From Phyto melanocephala (taxonomy: Eukaryota; Arthropoda; Insecta; Diptera; Rhinophoridae): a DNA stretch of 64,000 nt. Below are positions 48,470 to 59,137 of this stretch, piece by piece (the first letter of the stretch is position 1; the number at the start of each line of letters is the position of its first letter). Below the pieces are notes generated by a model that worked only from the letters and a program-made list of their open reading frames with translations, had not been told where the DNA came from and did not search any database. The translations under genes were made by a program, and so were the position numbers. The stretch covers positions 47,894,412 to 47,958,411 of the forward strand of contig OW799234.1 of NCBI GenBank assembly GCA_941918925.1, given 5' to 3'.

Positions 48470-48893
48470 AAAACTATGGGACAGTCGTGTTTATTTACTT
48501 ATACATACCTCAGAAAGTTATAAGTCAATTGTGCTGAATAATTAATAACGAATAAACTCTATGGGTTCATAAACGAATATTTTAAATATTGCAAACAGAA
48601 TGAAACAGCTATATATCGATGGTCACAAGTAGATGGATCTAAATCGTATTTTTTATAAAACAGAATTTTTCAATGATTTTAAACATTTTACACATATAGA
48701 TCTTGACACAAAAATTTAATGAAATATTTTGTATCAAAAATAACAGTTTTACAAACAATTTTACAAAAGCAAATACATTATAATAACACAGTTCGTACTT
48801 CTTGACATTCTCTTCTTAAGTTATCATTATTTGAGTCAGAGCCTTTTTTCTTGTGACCATCGATATGCTATAGGCACTACAGGTGAAGGGTAT
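48470..48893 (-). repeat. HINE-B-type fragment interrupted by a MITE
   Basis: CTCAGAAAGTTATAAGTCAA with TTGTGCTGAA, and ACAGGTGAAGGGTATGAAT at the right, match the complement of the HINE-B 5' region (TATACCCTTCACCTGT and the GCACAATCGCCCCATAACTT block). The central part is displaced by the MITE at 48616-48863. Confidence 0.55.
48616..48863. mobile_element. TA-flanked MITE
   Basis: A 17-bp perfect inverted repeat ATATCGATGGTCACAAG (48613-48629) is mirrored at 48850-48866. If TA at 48614-48615 and 48864-48865 is the target duplication, the element is 248 bp with TIR TCGATGGTCACAAG, consistent with a Tc1/mariner-mobilised MITE. No ORF. Confidence 0.65.
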
Positions 48894-49648
48894 GAATATT
48901 GAAATGTATTCGCCTTAAGTTGTTATCATTGTTGCGGCCCAACAATTCTTGATGAATCATAGATATTTTTTTAATTGTTAACACGTAGTACTTAGAGTAT
49001 TTCTTGCCTGTGAATTATATGATAATAATATTAATATATGATTTTAAATATGAACTTACCATGAAGATAACAAAACTATGCAAAGTCGTTTCGCAAAGTC
49101 TCTTCTTTAATTCTAACATACTAATTTACATTCTTACTTACTTACCACCATAAAGTAAAGTCTTAACAAATAAGACTAGAAATTTAGCTGAGTACAGATA
49201 ATGATCTATAACTGATAAGCTAACTATAATAACAAATATTTCTAAGCAATTTAGTAATTTTTAATGCATATTGATAATATATAAGTGCTTAATGAAGCAA
49301 AAGTAATTTATAGATCTGTATAGTTTTCAATTAACACAATTTTTAAATGTTTTAAGTTTATCAATTCTTAAAGAAATAAACTTTCATTAACTTATTTGAA
49401 ATTAAATTAATTTTATATTTATTTACTGCATTGTTTAATTACACATCTGTGATATTAAAATGTTTACTTGTACCATAAGGTACCTAATAACTTTTGCAGT
49501 AAAATGTTTTCAATTTAACTTAAAAATGTGTTTAGAAAGAGAATTCACTTAAACCACAATAAGTAATTTACAATAAGTTATATTCTTAAGTATATTTTTA
49601 GATTTTTAAGTCATTATTACAGCTTTTATTCATCCGAACCAGCATTCT
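48894..49648. other. AT-rich DNA, no gene seen
   Basis: No supported feature. Confidence 0.5.
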
Positions 49649-49779
49649 GGGGCCAAATTACGGCATTCGATCACGATCGAAATTTTACTCGAACGATCGA
49701 GTTCGCTGTGCTATAGGTATAGAGAATCTAATAAGAATTTTTTAATTTCGATCACGTTCGAATGCCGTAATTTGCCCCC
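49649..49779. mobile_element. 131-bp MITE with long TIRs
   Basis: GGGGCCAAATTACGGCATTC at 49649 and its complement GAATGCCGTAATTTGCCCCC ending at 49779 are part of inverted arms of about 36 bp with three or four mismatches, continuing as GATCACGATCGAAATT. A further palindromic GAACGATCGAGTTC-like stretch lies in the centre. The whole could fold into a hairpin. No clear target duplication. Confidence 0.65.
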
Positions 49780-50011
49780 TGATTGTTAATATTGTATATT
49801 CGCTTTGCGCATATACGTTAAATTAGCCTAGCACTTAACAAACACCAAATATCAGCGTACCAAAATGCTCACTCACTGCTCAGACATGTGCATACATACA
49901 TACATACGTGCTGTGTACGTTTTTTTATTTTACTGCCCACACACAAGCATGTGTGAGGGACTAGAAATATTTTTGCTTTTATTCTTTTATACATGAGAAG
50001 ATTAGTTTTTT

Positions 50012-50627
50012 TATACCCTTCACCTGTGGTGCACAAGGGTATATATAGCTTTGTCATTCCGTTTGGAATTTCTACAATTTTCATTTCCGACCCCATAAAG
50101 TATATATTTTCTAAAAGCTTATGAATAGAGGAGTCGATAAAGCCCTGACCGTCTGTCCGTCTGCCCGTCTGACCGTGTGTTGGTTGAAATCAACTTTTAG
50201 AAGCAACTATATGTTACTCAGATCTGAGTTAGGAATCAATCTCTTGGAAATATCCAGGAATGAATCGCTTTTGAAATTTAGCACAATCTCCCGATAACTT
50301 TCTGAGATATGAGCAAAAAACCACGACCACGTCGTCTTTTTTCACAATTGCAACAACAACATATATATATACTGGTTAAAGTAAACGTTGCATCGAATCC
50401 CAGCTGAGTCGAAAATATTTTTTTTTTATTTTATATATTATTTATATTTTTTTTAATTTTTTTAATTTTTTTAATATTTTTTTGTAATTTTTTTTTTGTT
50501 TTTAATATATTTTTTTTTTTATTTCATATGAGATGAAGGGTGATACAAACAATTGTTTTTGCATGACTACACGTTGTGAAGGGTATATAAGATTCGGCAC
50601 AGCCGAATATAGCACTGTTACTTGTTT
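50012..50627 (+). mobile_element. HINE-B element, complete plus copy
   Basis: Begins TATACCCTTCACCTGTGGTG and ends GTGAAGGGTATATAAG, palindrome GATTCGGCACAGCCGAAT, AGCACTGTTACTTGTTT. It contains CCGACCCCATAAAG, the GTCCGTCTGCCCGTCTG run and CTTTCTGAGATATGAGC. The centre is T-rich with GCATCGAATCCCAGCTGAGT in the orientation opposite to the 38.9 kb copy. Confidence 0.9.
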
Positions 50628-51197
50628 TTTTTTTTTTTGTTGACTAAAAGATGCTAAATGAGAAAAGAAAAAGTTTTTTAATTTCTCGTTTTAAATGTAT
50701 GATTATTTTTAAGCTATTAAATGAAATGAAAAACAATCTTTATGTAAGAAATCATATAGTTTTGCTCTTTTCGTACATGCTTTGTGTAAAAAAAAACAAA
50801 CAAACATATAGACACATTTGTGAGTGATATTTAATACTCGTGGTGGTCGTTCATGTGTGTAAAAAATAACAAATTTTTGAATCTTATACTTGAGAAATAT
50901 TAAGATGTTTAAAATTTACAGCTCATACAAGAAAACTGTTTAAGCCTGCAAAATATAAACAGTTAGATTTATATTAAAAAAAAATGCATTATAAGTATAT
51001 CATTTTATATTTTACGGTTTATATGATAACTGGCCATTTTTAAGTTAATTTTACTAAAAAAAATCACTCACTTTTTTTTTCTTTTTATTTATTTGTTATT
51101 TATTTAATCACTTTATTCTCTTTTTAACAATGATAACTTGTAATACAAATACAAACATGCGCAATGTGTAATCTTGTTTTTCATTCTGAATGTTTAG
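50628..51197. other. AT-rich DNA; 3' end is intron-like
   Basis: No coding feature. The last 30 bases (TCTTGTTTTTCATTCTGAAT then GTTTAG) form a strong 3' splice site for the exon-like ORF that follows. Confidence 0.45.
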
Positions 51198-51502
51198 TAT
51201 TTATGCGATGGAGCAACACGCCAGAAAGTGTAGTTGTGGGTAAGTTGACGAACATACTATGGGATGATCCAAATCTTGAGAAATCAAAGGAGATTCTAAA
51301 ACTAGCTAGGCCAACACTTATGAGATTAACTAGTAATAGGTCACATGAAGCTAAAGCTGAAATTGCATACCATGCGTTCTATCCATTGTTCCATTTTATG
51401 AATCTGCCAAAAAGTAGAATCAGTGTAATTGTATGTGACAAGTTACACGGCAAAACGCAAAGAATGCATTTACTTTCTACTTTTGTATCCGTCTCAGAAA
51501 AA
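51198..51502 (+). CDS. isolated internal exon of an unidentified protein
   Basis: A 305-bp segment opens right after a pyrimidine-rich acceptor (GTTTAG at 51192-51197) and closes at a consensus donor (AAA|GTGAGTAA, GT at 51503). It encodes about 101 residues without a stop: FMRWSNTPESVVVGKLTNIL, KSKEILKLARPTLMRLTSN, EAKAEIAYHAFYPLFHFMNL, ending TFVSVSEK. Codon and base use are less AT-biased than the surroundings, and the predicted protein is helical and globular-looking. I do not recognise the family. The frame also runs on to a TAA at 51545, so a terminal exon is the alternative. No companion exons were identified here, so it may be a distant exon of a long-intron gene or a retrocopy or TE fragment. 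Confidence 0.4.
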
Positions 51503-52289
51503 GTGAGTAAATGTCAGCTGTTGTTGATAGCCATGGATAACAAATAATATTTGTTTATCAATGTTATCGATAAAACTATGTGTGTGGTGGATTTATGTTT
51601 TATTATTATTTTTTTTTTTTTTTTTGTTAAATAATGTTTTTAATAAAAGAAAAAAGTATTCGAAATAAAGTTTACAACTACTTTTTAGAAAAAAATACAT
51701 AAAAACTAATTCTAAACACAATTTTTTTCTTACCAAAATTTTTATCCAATATATCGATAACAGTTAAGTATGTGCTAAGTGTCATCTCCGTTTTTTTATT
51801 ATTAAAAGAAAATAAGTGCAATGGAGGAGAAGCTTATTGATGCTCGTGATATTTTCGAGGTTTTTTAGGCCCTTGTAGCACAAAATATCATTTACATAAA
51901 CTCAATGAGTTCCATAAATTGCCTTAATATGTCATTTTCACTTTCCATTTTGGCAAAATTGTTTTTAGTTGATAAAAATATTAACACAACAGGTGATCAA
52001 AACAAAAAGTTGGTGCATAAAACGCGTTCTGTGTATCTTGTATTTAGAAACGTTTAAAGAGGTAAAAAGGAGCAAACGCAATAACGCATAAAAGGATAGC
52101 TCGCATGGGATTGTCGGATGAAACGGCATATAGAGCATGCAAACAAATGATATGACTCTAAAACACTAATTTTGTAAATGTCTTGCGTTTGGGCGTACAC
52201 AAATGAAAAATTTAGCGTGGAGACTATACCAAGCTTGTAACATCTGAGGAATTCAAATTGCAAATACTTAAAGACATTAAAGGGACTCG
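51503..52289. other. AT-rich DNA, no supported gene
   Basis: AATAAA-type sequences occur near 51641 and 51666. A short ATG-started frame (MEEKLIDARDIFEVF) at 51822 stops after 15 codons; not called. Confidence 0.4.
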
Positions 52290-52812
52290 ATTTTTTACAC
52301 AGATATTAAAAGTGATCGTATCATCTTCATTTTTTGAATTGTACATCTAATTTTATTGTTTTATTGACGTTTTAAATTTTAAATTGGCCGCAAAAGACAC
52401 TGTGCCGCATAAATTTTCGTACATTTTGATCTATTACTCTTTCGTATTACTTGGACTTAAACAACTTTCGGGGAAACATATTTTTCTTACTCAGAAAATG
52501 TATTGTAAAATTGTATCTCCTCTAAATATGTAGAAAGAAGCATTAATTTTATATGAGAATTGTCAAGCCTACTTACAATTTTCAGACAAAATTTACTTAT
52601 GAACGTTGGAACTTTCTTCCTACTTATCTGGTTAAGCCCATTTTCAACTTCAAATATTTCTGATTTATAGGAAATATTCTGACAAAATTAGTTTTTTCTG
52701 TTTAAGTTCTATCGCGTATTCATCAGGCAAAAAATTTATACTTAAATAAATATTTCGATGTGTGATAGGCGGAATGACTAAATGAATATACACCAGCAGA
52801 ATTTTTTTTATA
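52290..52812 (-). repeat. HINE-A fragment (5' region only, decayed)
   Basis: Shares TTGAATTGTACATCTAATTT, CACTGTGCCGCATAAATTTT, CGTACATTTTGATCTAT and GGCGGAATGACTAAATGAAT with the right-hand third of the HINE-A copies. It is much more diverged than the complete copy that follows 45 bp later. Confidence 0.6.
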
Positions 52813-52855
52813 AATTAATGAATTGAATGAATTATATGAACACACCAATGATAAA

Positions 52856-55025
52856 ACATGTAAGAGCACTATATTCGGCTGTGCCGAATCTTTTATACCC
52901 ACCACCAATTTTGTGTACATTTAAAGCACAATATTTATTATTTTGTTAATCATTATGGAATAATCTCTTTATAATAAAATATACATCACTTTCTTTGTAG
53001 AGGGTGGTTCAATTTTAATGGCCCATGTTGAAGGTGAACTACACCTAGTCTTTAAATTTGTTTTCTGCATTTCACTTGACATTTCTCAATCTCAAACTTA
53101 CTCAATTTGATCCGTGGAAAGATACGCAAATGAGCAACGCTTTAAAGTTATTCAGGTTTTTTATAAAAATGGGCGTTCAAATCAAAATGCATTTTGTGCA
53201 CTTCGTAATTCTTTTAATCAACATAATCTTTCAAATTCGTCCACAATCGGGAGAATTGTAAAAAATATTTAAATTTCTGCAAAACAGGTCTGTATAAAAT
53301 GTTAGAAAACCAGTGAATGCCTTCTTAGTTCGTTGAATGGGAACCACTGCTGGTTTTTGCGATAGTGTGGCAAAAGAGCAGTCAACCTCGCCTCATCATC
53401 ATGCCCAACAATTGAGCATCAACATTATCATTGAAAATTTGGACCATCAGATAGAGGAGTGGCGCCAAGGATGGGGGGGCCATTTGGCCGATATTTTGTT
53501 AAATACATAATTGAACCATACAAATATTATAAATAATTACAAAAAGAAATAATAATAATATCCCAAATCATTTGTGTTTTGCACAACAATTACATTGATT
53601 AGAGGGATATATGTAACAAATTTCATCATCATACCTCTAATTTTGGCGGTTTTATGAGCTTTTAAATTTCATTAACGGTAGATAACGTGAAAAGTGGGCG
53701 TTATAGTAGGCGTGTCAAAGTTGTTTTTTCGAATGAGTACAACTTAGGTGTTTTAATATAGCCCTTTATTATTCCAAATCCTTTATTAATAGAGAAATTA
53801 TATGCATTTTAGGTAAGACGTTATATGGGAGGTGGGCGTAAAAGAGGGCGTGGCACCTTAATTTTCTTGCACAATAATGACATTGCCTAGAGGGATATAT
53901 ATAGCAAATTTGATCATCATACCTCTAATTTTGGCGGTTTTATGAGCTTTTAAATTTCATTAACGGTAGATAACGTGAAAAGTGGGCGTTATAGTAGGCG
54001 TGTCAAAGTTGTTTTTGCTAATGAGTAGGACTTAGATGTTTCAATATAGTCCTTTATTATTCCAAATCCTTTATTAATAGAGAAATTATATGAATTTTAG
54101 GTAAAACGTTATATGGGAGGTGGGCGTAAAAGTGGGCGTGGCACCTTAATTTTCTGGCACAGTAATGACATTGCCTAGAGGGATATACGTAGCAAATTTG
54201 ATCATTATACCTCTAATTTTGGCGGTTTTATGAGCTTTTAAATTTCATTATCGGTAGATAACGTGAAAAGTGGGCGTTATAGTAGGCGTGTCAAAGTTGT
54301 TTTTGCGAATGAGTACAACTTAGGTGTTTCAATATAGCCCTTTATTATTCCAAAATCTTTATTAGTAGAGAAATTATATGGATTTTAGGTAAAACGTTAT
54401 ATGGGAGGTGGGCGTAAAAGTGGGCGTGGCACATTGATTTTCCATTACAAAAAAGCGTCTCGCCAAAGTGTGCAAAATTTCAGAGTCGTACATCCAATTT
54501 TGTTCCTTTTATGACGTTTTTGTTTTTAAATATACCGAAAAATACACTGTGCGGTATAAATTTTCGTACATTTTGATCGATAACTCCTCTCCTAATGCAT
54601 AGATTTAGATAATTTTCAGGGAAAAATATTGTTTTTACTCAGGAAATGCATATTCGAAGTTTCATGTGTCTAAGTTAATGCGTTTGGACACAATTCCATT
54701 TTATTCGATGTTCGAAGGACACGGTTTTTTCGACCTACTCTTGATTTTCGAGCTATAACTCTCTTCCTAATAATCCGATTTAGCCAATTTTCAATACCAA
54801 ACCTTGTCTATAAGAAAGATTCTGGCAAAATTTGAGCCCCCTAGCTTTTTCGGTGCGACCTCTATCGTGCTTTCAACAGACGGACAGACGGACGGACATA
54901 GCTTGATCGTCATCAAATCGAACCCTGATTCAGAACATATATACTTTATGGGGTCTAAAATGGATTTGTTACAAACGGAATGACAAAATGAATATACCCC
55001 CACCATTTTTTTGGTGGCGGGTATA
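52856..55025 (-). mobile_element. HINE-A element, copy 5, with three 288-bp units
   Basis: Left end CATGTAAGAGCACTATATTC with the ATTCGGC-TGT-GCCGAAT palindrome, right end GGTGGCGGGTATA. The nested mariner is present but its right TIR has been deleted (mariner text stops near 53580 and joins GCACAACAATTACATTG). Three internal units repeat at exactly 288 bp (AGAGGGATAT at 53601, 53889 and 54177), more than in the other copies. Confidence 0.9.
53000..53580 (+). mobile_element. mariner remnant nested in HINE-A copy 5, right end deleted
   Basis: Left TIR GAGGGTGGTTCAATTTTAAT is at the same insertion site as in copies 1 and 4. The N-terminal transposase scrap is in the same shifted frames (53058-53261). 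The right TIR is absent. Confidence 0.8.
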
Positions 55026-55246
55026 AAAATAAATACTAACGCTAATCACTGAAATAATAAAGAGTCGTAAGCGATTTCAACTAAACAGTTTATTATACGC
55101 CACCCTGTATACAAAAAAACTATTTATTTATTTACAAACCAATATTTCATACAAAATTCTTCAAAAATTTTACACTTTCTTTTCAACAAAAGGCAGCACT
55201 TACATTCTAATGTATAAATGTGGTATTTTTGTTTGCAGAAGAGCGT

Positions 55247-55654
55247 TTAACATGTTTGCTTTGGCGAACATCTATTTCCAGTTTTACATTTGCAATTAGA
55301 TATCGTTTTTGGTAAAAATCGATCAAAATACTCATTCTCATATTCATAAATATAATCAGATGAATTATTCTCCGTATCTATTTGATTTAATTCATCTGAA
55401 TAATTACTTGAGTTCAGGTAATATTTGTATTCGCTGGCATTTTTACTGTCTTCAGAATCGTCATATTCATAGCTATCATTGGGAAAGACAATGACCTGCC
55501 TGTCAATTATTGTACTTTGTATGTTGCTAAAGTTGTATTTCAATTCATCATCTGAAACGTTGGGAAATACTATTGAATGCTGGTTTTCATTGTTTGCTGG
55601 AAAACCAAGAGACGCATTTATTAGCACCAACATAAAGATATACTTTATAATCAT
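55247..55654 (-). CDS. small secreted protein with C-x-C-x5-C-x5-C tail, paralogue 1
   Basis: A 135-residue frame from ATG 55654 starts with a signal peptide (MIIKYIFMLVLINASLGFPA). The middle is acidic and Ser/Asn/Tyr-rich with several N-x-S/T sites, containing two similar blocks (SIVFPNVSDDE and VIVFPNDSYEYDD). The last 16 residues, NCKCKTGNRCSPKQTC, hold C121, C123, C129 and C135 and end at the final cysteine. It is a clear paralogue of the 62.5 kb gene and shares the cysteine spacing of the 40.7 kb gene. The repeated (S/V)IVFP blocks suggest an internally duplicated propeptide; a mature C-terminal peptide is an inference. Function unknown. Confidence 0.7.
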   Translation of the reverse strand: MIIKYIFMLVLINASLGFPANNENQHSIVFPNVSDDELKYNFSNIQSTIIDRQVIVFPNDSYEYDDSEDSKNASEYKYYLNSSNYSDELNQIDTENNSSDYIYEYENEYFDRFLPKTISNCKCKTGNRCSPKQTC

Positions 55655-55728
55655 TTCTAAATTATTTTTTAATTTTTATGTTTGATATTTAATTTCTTTT
55701 CTTTGTAGTCACTTGATTATTTGTTTAG

Positions 55729-55736
55729 TTTATATA
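55729..55736 (-). promoter_or_regulatory. TATA box of the 55.2 kb peptide gene
   Basis: TATATAAA on the minus strand, about 30 bp before a conserved GTGACTACAAAG that also occurs (as GTGACCACAAAA) upstream of the 62.5 kb paralogue, placing transcription start near 55706 and a short leader of about 50 nt. Confidence 0.5.
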
Positions 55737-56220
55737 TTTTAATTTCAAAATACTACCATGTTAAACAAGTTATTATGCAAAACTGTTTTTTCAAAGCGTA
55801 TTCGTTTAATTTATAATTTAAATATTTAAATCAACTTATCAAGGTTGACTTTTTCTTTGCATTATTCTGTGCGCGAATACTAGACTTTTATCAACTGAAC
55901 TTGCATATCTTGCTGCCAGAAGAGCGCAATCAATTTAAAAACACACATCATCTGTTGGGAAAACTTACCCTGTACGATGGTAGATCTTATTTACATTAGC
56001 AGCTAATTCAATTGAATTGTGGTTACACTCTAATATCTGTTTATTTTCTAGCATGAACTTGTAGCGAGAGAATAAATCAAATTTTACAATATTGCTCTCT
56101 AAAATATTTACAAATAAAAAAAAAAGAAATGTAAACAAACCATTTATAGAATAATATTAGCAAATCAACTAATGCAAATGGCAATAAAAATTTAATCTCT
56201 CAGGGTAACATTTTTTAGAA

Positions 56221-56652
56221 AAAAAACGTCTTGAGTTAGTGTATATTTGTATCGTAAAAGCTAGGTGCTGGATAACGTTATGCTTGATGCACAGTTTGCG
56301 GTTGCTCTGAGGTTGGAACGTTCAAAATCAATGAATTTTTTATAGATGTTTCATGATCTGCTGAATGTGATTTTTTAACTACAAAGTTGTTTATTTGCTA
56401 ACTCGACTGTTTGGAGGAAAAAACTAATTTTAGTTGAAAAATATGTATAAATAATAATGCAAGCTCTTGAGTAAATAGCTCTGTTATCAATCAGAATTGC
56501 AGTATAAATGAACACCTACAGCCACAAATCCCAGCAAGCATATGTAATAAAGTTACTATCTGGTGCAGAACTTAAGCCGTCAGCATTTTTAACTTCTTTC
56601 AAATGATGTCCTGAAGCTATCATCAATGACAACAAATTGTATTTGGTTCAAA
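56221..56652. other. no gene seen
   Basis: Unannotated flank between the duplicated segment and a HINE-B-type fragment. Confidence 0.45.
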
Positions 56653-57216
56653 ATGAACAAGTAAGGGTAAAATATTTGAACGTGTCTTATCTTATATACC
56701 CTTGAGCATTATGTAAATATGTACCAATAACTCATTGTACCGTATCCTCAATTTCAAATTAAGTTTTACACATCATTTATCTCCAAAGGTCATCTTTGAT
56801 TTTGAACTTGTTTATTATTTACTGTGTTCTACATGGTTCAATACATTGGGGATTGTACTTGATAAATTTGTAATTTTGTATTATGTCTGACCCATAGAGT
56901 CACACTATTATATCCGACTACATCTTAGATGAATTTTAACATAAACAACTGTATTCTACTACTATACTTTCTATACTTTCATTTCGTATCCATACTGATC
57001 GCAGTTAGTTTAGAATCAATTTGATAATTTTATTGAAGATTAATTTTTTAGACCTCGGTGTCACTAGCGTGGCCAAAATTTAATTAGGGGCTTTTGGAAC
57101 TTCATATAATTTAAAAAAATATATATTTTTTTCAAATTAGTTTTGCCTATAACTTTGCCGATTAGTGGTCGATATGTCCAAACATTTATAAGAATATCCC
57201 TACAGGTATAATATTT
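56653..57216 (-). repeat. HINE-B-type fragment split by a Mutator-like element
   Basis: The left end AACAAGTAAGGGTAAAATAT with TATATACCCTTGAGC is a diverged family 3' end on the minus strand. CTATAACTTTGCCGATTAGT and AGAATATCCC match the complement of the 18.6 kb copy. That similarity resumes after the Mutator-like element at 59104-59128. Confidence 0.6.
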
Positions 57217-57581
57217 GGCTCCACGAAAAGCCCCCCAATGAAATAACGCCCAAACGAGAAATGAAATATTCTCCAAATTTTTTCATACATTTTTGGGTGT
57301 TATTTTATATGAAATAACTCCCATTTTTTTTTGGGCCGTCTTTCATTTTTTTTTGGAAATTATTTCATTTCTCATTTGGAGTTTTCAAATTATGAGACAT
57401 TATCCAATGAAATAACACCCAACAAATTTTTAAAATTCGGGGCTTGTTTCATAGCGTGTATAATTTGGGTGATATTTCAATTTGTATTCGGGGGTTATTT
57501 CATTTTTAAAACTTTTGGGTTTGGGGGTGTTTGTAAATAAATTATATAAAAATAGGCCTTTTACAAGAAAACTTTTAGCCT

Positions 57582-57827
57582 GTGAATATATTACAATATC
57601 TTTTCAAATACATAAATGATAACGTTCGGGCCTTGGATGGTGCAACCTTCGTGACAGACTACGAAATTAGTCTACGGACGGCAATAATTATTGTTTTCCC
57701 TAAATCAAAAGTAATCGGTTGTTGGTTCCACTTTTGCCAAGCAGTGAGGAGGTCCATAATAATAAAGTGTAACCAAGTGGCAGCATTTGTACATACAACG
57801 TATATTTTCTCTATCTTGATTTCATGA
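57582..57827 (+). pseudogene. MULE transposase domain fragment
   Basis: The frame contains FVTDYEISLRTAIIIVFP followed by KVIGCWFHFCQAVRR. The pattern T-D-x-E-x-(S/A)-L-R-x-A...P...G-C-W-F-H-F-x-Q-A-V-x-R is the signature of the MULE transposase core, including the acidic residue of T-D-Y-E and the C...H pair. The 5' and 3' parts of the transposase are absent, so this copy is non-autonomous. Confidence 0.75.
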
Positions 57828-57988
57828 GCAACCATTTTGTTTTAACTTATCATTTCTTACGTATAATGTATTAAGTTTATTATTTATGTATGTACATGAA
57901 AATAATTTTTTGGTAGTTGGGTTTCAAAAATAAATATATTGGAAATATAAATTTAATTTTTATTTTATCAAACTTATCTGTTTAAACT

Positions 57989-58462
57989 AATATTCAAATT
58001 TTAATCAGGCTCGAGTTCATATTAACATTCTTATTGTTACAAAGAATTGTTTTATTTGTGATAAATGAAAGAATAATCTGAAAAATTATATTTTTACCGA
58101 CAACTAGCCGAGTGGAATGCATTTTCGAAACCAGCTACGATTTCATCATCAGCACTCTTTGAATTATTAAAGAGAATTATTAAATTCGGTAACTACTTTA
58201 GTTTTCCTCTTTCATATATTTTTACCACAATTAACTTAAGTCCCGTGAGTTAAGTAGATGATATTTACAACCAACATGCACCCACCGATCAAAGAGTGCT
58301 GATGATGAAATCGTAGCTGGTTCCGAAAATGCATTCCACTCGGCTAGTTGTCGGTAAAAATATAATTTTTCAGATTATTCTTTCATTTATCACAAATAAA
58401 AAAATTCTTTGTAACAATAAGAATGTTAATATGAACTCGAGCCTGATTAAAATTTGAATATT
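57989..58462. mobile_element. foldback element with 174-bp near-perfect inverted arms
   Basis: The left arm 57989-58162 and right arm 58289-58462 are complementary over 174 bp with two mismatches by eye (T/G near 58039, A/G near 58126 in left-arm terms). The spacer is 126 bp. It lies inside the MULE. ATATTGGAAATAT occurs outside both sides (57936-57948 and 58464-58476) and may mark a duplicated target for a slightly larger unit. No ORF. Confidence 0.85.
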
Positions 58463-59137
58463 ATATTGGAAATATTAAACAATTCTTTGTCTATACTTCC
58501 TTACATCTCCATTACAGAAAATTATTGCCTTTTACAATATTGTAACTATAATAACGTCTCCCATGAGTTGGATTTTCAAGCCATTCTTAAAGTTTTAGGA
58601 TAGCTCGTTGGTGGCTGATCTGAAATTGCTTCCATCGTAGAAGGGAAATTTACTGCACTGGACTTAGACTTTTACCAAAAAAAATTGATTATAAATGCTG
58701 GCACACTTTCGAAGTTGCATATATTCTTATTATGAAGAAGACGCCTGCGGGCCTCCACACGGTTTATATCAATAAATTTGCGATTTTGCTGTTAGTCCAT
58801 ATTGACTTCATGAAATCCTCAATGAATCTGACTCTTTTATGAATTTTGGGCATAATTTCATTTTTGTTGCTGATGGGGTTTATTTCATTGGGGATTATTT
58901 CATTTTCATCATTGGGATTTATTTCATATGAAATAACTCTCAAATATTGGAGTTTGTTTCGTTTTCGCTTTGGGGTTTATTTCATTTATTTTTGGATGTT
59001 ATTTCATTCACTGTTTTTGGGTGTTATTTCCAATTTTTTGGGGCTTACTTCATTGGGGATTGTTTCCTGGGCGTTATTTCATTAGGGGGCTTTTCGTGGA
59101 GCCTAATATTTAATAACACTAAAAAAAGAGTCTATAC

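Larger units (their letters stand above)
55090..56220. repeat. segmental duplication, copy 1
   Basis: Similar in order to 62400-63470: the 3' flank (GGCAGCACTTACATT), the peptide gene, and at least 500 bp of upstream DNA (CGAATACTAGACTTTTATCA, then TTAGCAGCTAATT, GAATTGTGGTT, TAGCGAGAGA, ATTGCTCTCTAAA). The two copies are direct and about 7.3 kb apart. Confidence 0.7.
57217..59103 (+). mobile_element. Mutator-like element (MULE) with 8-bp target duplication
   Basis: TIRs of about 36 bp start GGCTCCACGAAAAGCCCCC at 57217 and are mirrored at the right end (to 59103) with one mismatch. TAATATTT is duplicated exactly at 57209-57216 and 59104-59111. Both subterminal regions are filled with variants of GAAATAACNCCC in either orientation. 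The interior encodes a MULE transposase scrap and hosts a foldback repeat. TIR, subterminal repeats, target-site length and coding scrap all agree with the Mutator superfamily. Confidence 0.85.
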
